From: Engraulis encrasicolus | Taxonomy: Eukaryota; Chordata; Actinopteri; Clupeiformes; Engraulidae | Direction: 5' to 3' | Length of the DNA: 64,000 nt | Assembly: GCF_034702125.1 (NCBI RefSeq) | Contig: NC_085861.1 | Coordinates: 3,930,145 to 3,994,144 of the forward strand | In this document: piece by piece, positions 41,501-48,000 of the stretch | Layout of the letters: each line of letters begins with the position of its first letter | How positions within the stretch are numbered: position 1 is the stretch's first letter | Notes under the pieces: generated by a model | What the model saw: only the letters and a program-made list of their open reading frames with translations | Told to the model about the DNA's origin: nothing | Database searches by the model: none | Made by a program: the position numbers and the translations under genes

Positions 41501-41753
41501 ACCACTCCTCGGGCCTGGCGCGCTCTTTCCAGAAGGCCTCGCACAGGTTCTTGAGGGGGAGGCAGACGGGGGGGTCGTCGCGGGAAGACCTCCGGCGGCA
41601 GAGTGGACACTCGTTCTCTTCCTTCTCGCTCCAGTAGTTCTCCAGACAGCCCTTGCAGACGCTGTGTCTGCACGAGAGCACCACCGGGTCCGTAAAGATG
41701 TCCCAGCACACCGTGCAGGTCAGGTCCTCCTCATGCAGACCATTTGAGGCCAT
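29184..41753 (-). CDS. TRIM A: RING/B-box/coiled-coil/PRY-SPRY E3 ligase
   Basis: Seven exons (41367-41753, 36819-36917, 36112-36345, 34513-34535, 34289-34410, 31032-31198, 29184-29573) join in phase into 473 aa. RING: C13, C16, C28, H30, C33, C36, C49, C52. B-box 2: C85, H88, C96, D99, C104, C107, H113, H116. Lys/Glu-rich coiled coil about 130-245, then PRY from about 290 (LLNPNTSCSLTVLSDDLTTV) and SPRY to the end (YVWEVQV, LSFYDG). This is a class C-IV TRIM of the A33/TRIM35/NF7-like type; such proteins use the RING for E2-dependent ubiquitin transfer and the SPRY for target recognition. All zinc ligands are present and no frameshift was seen. Start: ACC-ATG-G Kozak context at 41753. Exon sizes (99, 234, 23, 122) follow the classic TRIM plan. 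Which paralogue is undetermined. Confidence 0.92.
30040..30300. mobile_element. hAT-type MITE with 8 bp target duplication
   Basis: Ends GGCTTCCGCACACCGGCTCC and GGAGCCAGTGTGCGGCC. Exact AGCCTAAG duplication at 30032-30039 and 30301-30308. Same family as 45976-46234. Intron 6 of TRIM A. Confidence 0.88.
30485..30826. mobile_element. Near-perfect palindromic MITE flanked by TTAA
   Basis: AGGGGTATGCCACTATTTTG is mirrored across a centre near 30656 by arms of about 165 bp, bracketed by TTAA at 30481-30484 and 30827-30830. One arm of the same family lies within element B (from about 27833). Confidence 0.9.
31032..31198 (-). CDS. TRIM A exon 6: PRY and SPRY start
   Basis: 167 nt reading PVLLNPNTSCSLTVLSDDLT through NPERISCVLGSEP to YHYVWE, ending phase 0 at GAG^gtacgc. 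In TRIM B the same segment is split by an intron after NPER. Confidence 0.9.
31513..31832 (+). mobile_element. tRNA-derived SINE (copy 1)
   Basis: The head GGGTAAGCGGTTAGGGTG resembles a tRNA A box and GGTTCGTCTCCC a B box, followed by a SINE body ending GAGTTGGAGCTGTCCCAG. Reverse-strand relatives lie at 33525-33741 and 36361-36745. Confidence 0.75.
31875..32226. mobile_element. hAT MITE (TAGGGCTG ends)
   Basis: Ends TAGGGCTGTCCTAAACG and CCCCAGCCCTA. Exact 8 bp target duplication CTCTCTTC at 31867-31874 and 32227-32234. Interior rich in ATAGTCGATTA. Confidence 0.9.
32258..32605. mobile_element. TIR element (GGCTCAAACTACAC ends)
   Basis: CTGGCTCAAACTACACAAC at the left and GTGTAGTTTGAGCCTGGC at the right, about 345 bp apart. 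Interior GCGACTTGCGATCGG-type inverted motifs. TSD unclear. Confidence 0.7.
32694..33519 (-). repeat. 39 bp minisatellite derived from the TRIM A exon 5 donor
   Basis: Ten units of 39 bp (eight at 32694-33015, two at 33437-33519), each with TACTCACTATACTGGCAGATG. The real exon 5 edge reads TACTCACTATACGGGCAGATG at 34283. On the - strand each unit carries CCAGTATA^GTGAGTACC, a good splice donor. A hAT MITE interrupts the array. A partial further unit lies near 33745. Located in intron 5 of TRIM A. Confidence 0.9.
33021..33428. mobile_element. hAT MITE (TAGAGATGTCC) inside the minisatellite
   Basis: Ends TAGAGATGTCCAATAATAG and CAATATCGGACATCTCTA. Exact 8 bp target duplication ACTACTAT at 33013-33020 and 33429-33436. 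Confidence 0.92.
33525..33741 (-). mobile_element. tRNA-derived SINE fragment (copy 2)
   Basis: Reverse complement of the body and tail of the 31513 SINE: GGAAACTCCAACTCCC...GTCATGGAGGAGGATGGGGG. The tRNA-like head is missing. Confidence 0.7.
34289..34410 (-). CDS. TRIM A exon 5: linker before PRY
   Basis: 122 nt ending HVGNLTFEIWRSMRNICPY plus one base (A^gtgagt). Its donor edge is the likely source of the 39 bp minisatellite at 32694-33519. Confidence 0.9.
34513..34535 (-). CDS. TRIM A exon 4: 23-nt microexon
   Basis: GAATTTGAAG...CTGAAAAG encodes EFEDVLK and two bases of Arg, between acceptor atcacag and donor gtaaga. A 23-nt exon here is characteristic of PRY-SPRY TRIM genes. Confidence 0.9.
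34625..34790 (+). mobile_element. tRNA-derived SINE, second family (copy 1)
   Basis: B-box-like GGTTCGAGTCCGGCC, then CTCATTTCCTGTCTCC and a tail AATAAAGGCCCAAAAAGCCCC. Relatives lie at 45170-45330 (reverse), 51560-51690, 52708-52885 and 61475-61690 (reverse). Confidence 0.7.
35024..35392 (-). repeat. CCTCCGCCAAGG interspersed repeat (copy 2)
   Basis: GAGAGTGCAGACCTCCGCC at the left and CTCCTTGGCGGAGGT at the right; the interior GATCCGGATCACCACCAG matches the complement of 8493-8840. TRIM A intron 3. Confidence 0.75.
35714..36094. mobile_element. hAT MITE (TAGGGATGCACCGAT)
   Basis: Ends TAGGGATGCACCGATACC and ATCGGTGCATCCCTA. Target duplication ACTCACTT (35706-35713) versus ACTGACTT (36095-36102), 7 of 8. 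It starts 17 bp past the TRIM A exon 3 donor. Confidence 0.88.
36112..36345 (-). CDS. TRIM A exon 3: coiled coil (234 nt)
   Basis: 78 codons, strongly Lys/Glu rich (SFLEEEEKKLLNNLKKEEEK), phase 0 both sides, ending ITFLR^gtaaga. A hAT MITE begins 17 bp beyond the donor. Confidence 0.92.
36361..36745 (-). mobile_element. tRNA-derived SINE (copy 3), interrupted
   Basis: Reverse-strand relative of the 31513 SINE (CACCTCAGTCATGGAGGAGG near 36675), split by the hAT MITE at 36418-36612. Degenerate. Confidence 0.55.
36418..36612. mobile_element. hAT MITE (CAGTGATTCCCAACC, copy 2)
   Basis: Ends CAGTGATTCCCAACCTG and AGGTTGGGAACCCCTG. Exact 8 bp target duplication CTCTACAG at 36410-36417 and 36613-36620. 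Confidence 0.9.
36819..36917 (-). CDS. TRIM A exon 2: coiled coil (99 nt)
   Basis: 33 codons beginning AAEIEKALKPLEDKLWKFQN, phase 0 to phase 0. Acceptor ttcaaag, donor gtaagt. Confidence 0.88.
36964..37186 (+). mobile_element. Hairpin element C with perfect arms
   Basis: The 15 bp direct repeat AGGCTGAAAATTCAA flanks the insertion (about 36949-36963 and 37187-37201). The arms, 36960-36998 and 37076-37114, are perfect 39 bp inverted repeats. The + strand loop has CTTGATAGCCGAAACGCG, a degenerate hammerhead core without stem II. The tail carries GCGCACCCAAAGACTTT and GAGCGCGTCC, like element B. It sits 43 nt upstream (in transcript order) of TRIM A exon 2. Confidence 0.6.
37406..38853. mobile_element. 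TA-flanked TIR element built of AGTGTACTT motifs, 1.45 kb
   Basis: CCCAGGTGAAAAA at the left and TTTTTCACCTGGG at the right lie inside TA dinucleotides (37404-37405, 38854-38855). The interior is a mosaic of short inverted AGTACACTT/AAGTGTACT and AAAGTGCACT motifs, with no transposase. TRIM A intron 1. Confidence 0.75.
39083..41342. mobile_element. TTAA-flanked element carrying a 140 bp satellite
   Basis: AGGGACACTGTGTGAGATTTT after TTAA at 39079-39082 matches, inverted, AATATTACACAGTGCACCTTTAA ending at 41346. A second TTAA end (TGCACAGTGTTCCTTTAA) lies at 41294, so the structure may be composite. Flanking segments (38870-39060 and 41165-41290) are inverted copies of each other. The right end is about 20 nt beyond the TRIM A exon 1 donor. 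Confidence 0.55.
39950..41060 (+). repeat. 140 bp tandem satellite, about 8 copies
   Basis: GGTCAGAAGT(T/A)ATGG recurs near 40075, 40210, 40352, 40494, 40634, 40772 and 40912, so the period is about 140 bp. Units contain AAAAATTCGGCCATCTTGAA and CACACCAAATCTGGGAC. Frames here are repeat artefacts. Confidence 0.92.
41367..41753 (-). CDS. TRIM A exon 1: RING and B-box
   Basis: 387 nt, 129 codons, ending in phase 0 at ATCAAG^gttaag. It begins MASNGLHEEDLTCTVCWDIF. Both zinc domains are in a single exon, the usual TRIM arrangement. An in-frame GTG lies three codons upstream, but the ATG has the strong Kozak context. Confidence 0.93.
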
Positions 41754-41762
41754 GGTGACCAC

Positions 41763-42030
41763 TAGGGATGCAAGTCATTAAGTCATTAATTGTTAATTGA
41801 CTGACCTTAAATCTAAATATTTTTATTAAAATGTGATTATAATGATACATTTAAATGTATATTCTTTAATCCAAAAGGTGATTGAAATGTTCCCACTCTT
41901 CACACCCCTCTTCACCTGGGTCTCTCTCTCTCTCTCCAGTCAAGCTGGCAATTAATTGCGAGTAGTAGCCTAATAGTTTTTAATCGATCAACGCCTTAAT
42001 CAATTCATCGATTAATTGTTGACATCACTA
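41763..42030. mobile_element. hAT MITE (TAGGGATGCAA) 9 nt from the TRIM A start codon
   Basis: Ends TAGGGATGCAAGTCATTAAG and TTAATTGTTGACATCACTA. Target duplication GTGACCAC (41755-41762) versus GTGACAAC (42031-42038), 7 of 8. Same family as 28651-29017. On the TRIM A strand it occupies the sequence immediately 5' of the ATG at 41753. Confidence 0.88.
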
Positions 42031-42038
42031 GTGACAAC

Positions 42039-44455
42039 CAACAGACTGAAGCTCTAATACAGTCACCTCACAGCAGATGCACTTCCTGTAACACACGGGG
42101 GTAATGTTGGCCCACCTGCTGACATAAAACATGACAAAAAAGACAGTGGGGACTTATCTTGTGCAAAGTGTCAATACCAAAGGTGTAGGTTTTGGCTTGG
42201 AAAGTGATGTGGACTTTACAATGGCAAAATGTCCAGGTATGCTATTTTGGGGTATGTCCCAGACTCCCCACCGTCCCCACCTGCACTCCCGAGTAAAGAA
42301 AATCAAAACCTGGTTATGGTTTCAGCTTCCTTCTTACACTATGGCTTAAACAGAGTAGGCCTAGGCTAACTGATTCATTCATCAGTTACAGCTCATTCAC
42401 AGCTGGCTGTTGCTTGGATCAAATGAGTGATTATGGGATGTAAAACCAGGCAACTGATAGGCCACAGCTGTCTCGACGACCAAATGCCATTTGTCTCAAG
42501 CCACAGGCTCCATAAATAAAGCCTACATCATGTACCATGATGACATGCACATGACCGTGATCTATGTTGTTAAAAAAAAATCTATTATACATTTAGGCTA
42601 CCTTTGACCAGGTGCCGGTGCTTCAATATTAACCCAGTACAGTAGTTTGCTAGTAGGGTGGACCGAGGCATTGTTATTGCACTACACTACACATGATGTG
42701 CAACCTACGGACAGTGCACATCACTTTGGCCAAGCGAAGAGATGGTGTTCTTGGACAGTTCAAAGGATGTTCACGCTTGTTTTAACGTTATTGCACAGAT
42801 AACTTCAAACTTACTCAATCTTGTCCCAAATTGTGGCAGTCGTAGAAGAAATTCCGTCAAGCTGCAGAACCCACGGCACTTTTCATGACTTTGTCGGTCC
42901 CACTGAAGGAGAGGATGGAGAGAGACTGAGCATGCGGCATCGGAAGTGTACACACAGCACGCACGCAAATGATTGACAACATGGCATCCAATTAAAAGAC
43001 GCTATAGGCGGGATATCTAGGCGATACACCAATCAGCAGCAAGAGGTAATCACTGTGAAGAAAAAAACTAATAAGTCGTGGTAGCGAACATTATCTGAAT
43101 TTAAAAATAAATAAATAAATAAATAAAAAGCATTTTAATGGTTTTCCATCAGTATAACCCGGCCTCATCCATCATTTTTGACTTCTTGTCTGTGTTTTTG
43201 ATGTAATACAATACTGCCTTCATCCGATTTCTTCTAACTTGCTTACCTCTGTGTAAACAGATCCATCTTCTTTAGAAGAAAACATAGGCCTATGTTATGG
43301 CTCATGGTCCAAATAAGGCATAGGCTTTGGGCAAAGTTGTGGAATGGCATATGCCTAGTCATGTTAGCCAAATTTAACACAACCTAACTACCTCAGAAAT
43401 GGACCAAACTCCAATGTTCCAGTCAAATATGTTTATTTAGGTCTATTTATTCATGTAGCCTACTTAAATCATGGGTAGCCTACTAACCTATAGGCTATTC
43501 CAGTATTTGTTCTGCTCTCTATCTGTTCATTGCCCTACAAAGGCAAAGTGCAGTAACCACATACTTTGTCAAAAAAAAAAGATTTTTTAAAGTTTTGAGT
43601 TGATTACACCTCCTTTATCCTGTAACAAAGCCTTATGGTCCAAATATGTTTTAGAGATACATGATGTATTGCCATGTCAAATTTGCAGTAACGACAATAT
43701 CCAACACCAAGGCGTTGAAGGCATTTTTCTCAGTTTCAGCGTTGATGTAGGCCTAGTTACTGCACTTTGCCTTTGTAATACTGCTATAGCCTATACTCTG
43801 TGCTGACCCTACTGTACTTGCTTGAACATCTTCCTTGTAAGTTACTTTGGTCAACGCTTTGGTTGATGTTGTGTGGCAGACATTTATTCTAAGAAAAAAA
43901 CAAAAACACAAAATTCACTTTAACAGTAATTTTTTTTAATTATTATTCATCCTGCTTGCACAAGGCAGGTCTTACCTCATCCCCTTACAAACGTTTGTTT
44001 GTGTGCAACAGTGATGTGCATTGCGCATAATGTCCGTGGCTGCAGTAGGCCTATAAACAAGTAGACTGATTATCATCGACGTTCAAATCTCTTGCCTATG
44101 AACAGGATCTTCTTGCACTGCCTCCCCTCTGTTGTGTGTTGTGTCTTTTCTGCAATGTGTTCATGTTAGAGTTGGGGTTAAAGTAGCAGGCTACTGTAAG
44201 TTGCGGGGCTTTGCATGAAAAAGAAATGATATAGAATAAAAAAACAAAAGAAGAAGAAGAAGAAGACACTTAGCCTATGAAGCTTTGGCGGTAGCAAAGA
44301 GGAAATGTGGAGGAGTTCAAGGGTCATAAAAACCAACAAAAATGTGAATTTTATAGTTTTAACTCTACATGCACACATACATGCAAATGGTTTCATTTCA
44401 ATCAGTACACACGAAGTGATACTCGCTTAAAATGTTTTTCAAACTGTGTGCGTGC

Positions 44456-44460
<5 letters not shown>
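42039..44460. other. Intergenic between TRIM B and TRIM A
   Basis: No coding frame or recognised repeat family. AT-rich, with an (AAAT)n run near 43113-43130. On the - strand AATAAA (43883-43888) could serve TRIM B, about 880 bp past its stop. A TRIM A promoter must lie here or in the MITE, but no motif is distinctive. Confidence 0.4.

Positions 44461-44537
<77 letters not shown>
44461..44537. repeat. (TG)n microsatellite
   Basis: About 38 TG units, preceded by GCGTGCGTGCG. In the presumed TRIM B 3' UTR. Confidence 0.95.
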
Positions 44538-44538
<1 letters not shown>

Positions 44539-44607
44539 TGTTTGCAATGAGTGAAGTGGCTCTGTACTGCCATCTGGTGTCTGTAATTATCATTGCCTCA
44601 TGGTGAC

Positions 44608-44827
44608 AGAACCCACATGAGGCAAGATCGTCAGGGGCGACCGCGTGCACCAGAGCCCACATGAGGCAAGATCGTCAGGGGCGACCGCGTGCACCAGAAC
44701 CCACATGAGGCAAGATCGTCAGGGGTGACCGCGTGCACCAGAACCCACATGAGGCAAGATCGTCAGGGGCGACCGCGTGCACCAGAACCCACATGAGGCA
44801 AGATCGTCAGGGGCGACCACGTGCACC
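44608..44827 (-). repeat. 44 bp minisatellite in the TRIM B C-terminal codons
   Basis: Five near-identical 44 bp units (44608, 44652, 44696, 44740, 44784), each with CCACATGAGGCAAGATCGTC. The unit nearest the gene encodes [14 protein letters not shown] on the - strand. As 44 is not a multiple of three, the next unit is read in another frame and gives GARGRP and the stop at 44763-44765. Confidence 0.93.
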
Positions 44828-45015
44828 AGGTGAAGAAGAAGGGATACACCCTCTCGGAGAAGGTGTGTGTGAAGGTGTACAGGGGGGCGTTGTTGTGAGA
44901 CGGCTCCCAGAAGGCCACACTTCCTCTGTCCAGGTCCAGCTGCACTCGAACCCTCTGCAGTCGCCCGCCCACCTGCAACGCCGCCCCCGACGTCTGGGAG
45001 GAGCGGGCCCTGTAC
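44763..45015 (-). CDS. TRIM B exon 10: SPRY C-terminus, repeat-encoded end
   Basis: [20 protein letters not shown] to [20 protein letters not shown], then [10 protein letters not shown] and TGA. The last six residues and stop lie in the second 44 bp minisatellite unit. The 5' edge of the exon is duplicated at 45091-45158. Confidence 0.9.
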
Positions 45016-48000
45016 CTGCACAGGACATGACATTATATTGCATTATATTACATCACATTATATTACATTATATTGTATTACATTATATTACACCTGCTAC
45101 GCAGCCCCCGACGTCTCAGAGGAGGGTGCCCTGTACCTGCACATGACAGGACATGATTTCCTTTTTTTATATATATATATATATTAGGGGCTTTTTATGC
45201 CTTTATTGACAGGAAAGTGTGAGATGCTGACAGGAAATGAGTGGGAGAAAGATGGGGGAGGATTGGGAAATGACCCCGTCCAGACTCCAACCGGGGTCCC
45301 AATGGGGCGGGCATGAAAGCCTAAATGTGGACATCATGACATGATTTTTAACTGTCAATTTTGTAACCAATAGCACACATAGAAATCAGAAACACACACT
45401 TGATAACAGGGCGGGGTCTAATTATATCCAGTGGGCATTTGTGCTTGCCGGTTCCAATCAGGGCAGCCGGTTCCTGATTGCTGCAGGTTCCTGCCGGCAA
45501 TCATAAATGCCCACTGGATATAATCAGGCCCCGCCCTGTTATCAAGTGTGTGTTTCTGATTGGCAATATACAACTATGAATTCTGACAGTTGAAGTTATG
45601 CAAATCTCACAGTTGAAAATGCTTCAGAATCCGCTGAGCTGAATAGAATTGAACTCATTTAGTAATATCCATTTCAATATAGTGTACAAAATATTTCCTC
45701 TGAAAGTGAAGGGTGCACACATCCACAATAAAAAAGTGATCTAGGTGCCAGGCAAACATGATAGATGCTATGAGAAACTGGCTGGCTGACTATTCTATCC
45801 AAAGCCACTTAGTTATTTTGTCTACAGTCCCTGGAGTAATGTGGGGTGAGGTGCCTTGCTCAAAGGCACTTCAGCCATGGTGTAGGGAGAGTAGGGAGAG
45901 GAAAGGGCGGGTTTCAAACCTGCAACCTTCTGATGTAAATAGCCTTAGGCTATGGCTGCCCAGAATGTAGAGTCAGGCCCTCCGCACATCGGCTCCGACA
46001 GCACTGCGGAGCACTTTCACTTCCGACACAATTCCGACCCTCAAACCCAATTTCACACGACCATAGCATGGATAGTCAAGGGGCGGCTCCGACAAAATAG
46101 TACTCATCTCTAATCACTAGCCGATGTCCGCTGACATCTGCGCCAGTGTGTGGGGCTCTATTGAAAACAATGGAATCCGACTTTTGCGGAGCAGTGCTCT
46201 GCACTTTGTCGGAGCCGGTGTGTGGAGGCCCTCATTGGTTGTCCCTACCTTCCCTCCATGTGCAGTATGCACCAGACGCCACTGTTGAAGAAGATCAGGC
46301 CTTTCCTCTGGTTGGACTCTGTGGTGACGCCCAGCATCCAGAGAGAGTTGTCCCCCACGTCCACCTCCCAGCTGTGGCTGCCCGTGCGAAAGCCTTCGGA
46401 GCCCAGCACACACAGGTACCAGTCGAACCTGCAGCATGAGAACATGAGTGTATGTTAGACTGATGGTGGTAGTCAAGAGTGTGCTGTACTTTTACTGTAA
46501 TGTACACATTATGTGTATAAGGTCTTTGAGTGTGTGTTTGTAGTTGTGTACAGCATTTATGTAAGATTACAGACACTTTAATTTCCTTTGGGAATAATAA
46601 AAGGACTGAAAGAAAGGGAAGTGAAAGCCCAACTTGAAAGCGTAGTTGTTAGCCAGTTAGCCACTTGGATAGTTGCCAAAGGGATACTGCATTGCAAACA
46701 ACAAAGTAGCTAACATGGTTAGCAACTATGGTTTCGAGAAATGCACCCCTGTACTCTACTGTGCTGTACTAACCTCTCCGGGTTGTCGGGGACGTGACGC
46801 CTCTCGGCGGTGTAGGTGACGCTGGTCAGGTCCTCAGAGAGGCGGAGTCGGCCGTCCGCTGTGTTGGGGTCCAGAACCACAGGGGCTGAAGGCAAAGTGA
46901 GTACAGTAGAGTAGAGTAGAGTAGAGTAGAGTAGAGTACAGTAGAGTACAGTACAGTACAGTAGAGTAGAGTACAGTACAGTAGAGTAGAGTACAGTAGA
47001 GTACAGTAGAGTACAGTAGAGTAGAGTAGAGTACAGTAGAGTAGAGTAGAGTAGAGTAGAGTACAGTAGAGTAGAGTAGAGTAGAGTAGAGTAGAGTACA
47101 GTAGAGTACAGTACAGTAGAGTAGAGTAGAGTAGAGTACAGTAGAGTAGAGTACAGTACAGTAGAGTAGAGTAGAGTACAGTAGAGTAGAGTAGAGTACA
47201 GTAGAGTAGAGTAGAGTACAGTACAGTAGAGTAGAGTAGAGTACAGTACAGTAGAGTAGAGTAGAGTAGAGTACAGTAGAGTAGAGTAGAGTAGAGTAGA
47301 GTAGAGTACAGTAGAGTAGAGTAGAGTACAGTAGAGTAGAGTACAGTACAGTAGAGTAGAGTAGAGTAGAGTACAGTAGAGTAGAGTAGAGTAGAGTAGA
47401 GTAGAGTACAGTAGAGTAGAGTAGAGTACAGTAGAGTAGAGTAGAGTAGAGTAGAGTAGAGTAGAGTAGAGTAGAGTAGAGTATTCATGTGATGTCATGT
47501 GAACGCCCCTTTAGGAGACCTGCCGTTAGGAGAGCTTGGAGGCCTGAGGGCAGCATACAAACGAGAGGAATCAGACATGGCAACCTTGCCTGATTATCAT
47601 CGACTTTCAAAATCTCGTACCGAGATGCTGGTCCGACCAAGAAGATAACGAATAACGTTTCCTAAACGGCCTGGTTAACCCGCCTCCCTCGACTTGCTAC
47701 TGGTCGAGACCAGAAAATGGCGCAGCCGAGGTATAAACCAATCTTTTTCTTAGTCCCAATAGAACGTCTCTGCTTAAATCACGTCACTGCCTTGAATAAG
47801 CCTCTACCCTGGGCCGTTGGAGCTGCTCAAAGTTGATTGCTTCCCGACAAAGTGGGTGGAGTTCCCGATTTCGCTGCAGTTCAGAAACAATATTTGTATT
47901 GCTCCTGGCCTTACTAATAGCAACCTGTCCCCCCTGCCCAATGCTAGTGTATGTGGTATTGTGTGTTTGGTGCCACCTGCAGGCGATGCAAAACATTACG

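Noticed and set aside
44608..44827. CRISPR-like array
   Set aside because: Units are directly adjacent with no spacers, the genome is a vertebrate, and the unit is copied from TRIM coding sequence.
45091..45158. Alternative last-exon start for TRIM B
   Set aside because: In the required frame the copy has TAG within 15 codons and no coding continuation.
46719..47498. 259-codon frame of LLYST repeats joined to the PRY exon
   Set aside because: The pentamer array has no stop in any frame; the acceptor at 46885/46886 and exon phases show that the array is intronic.
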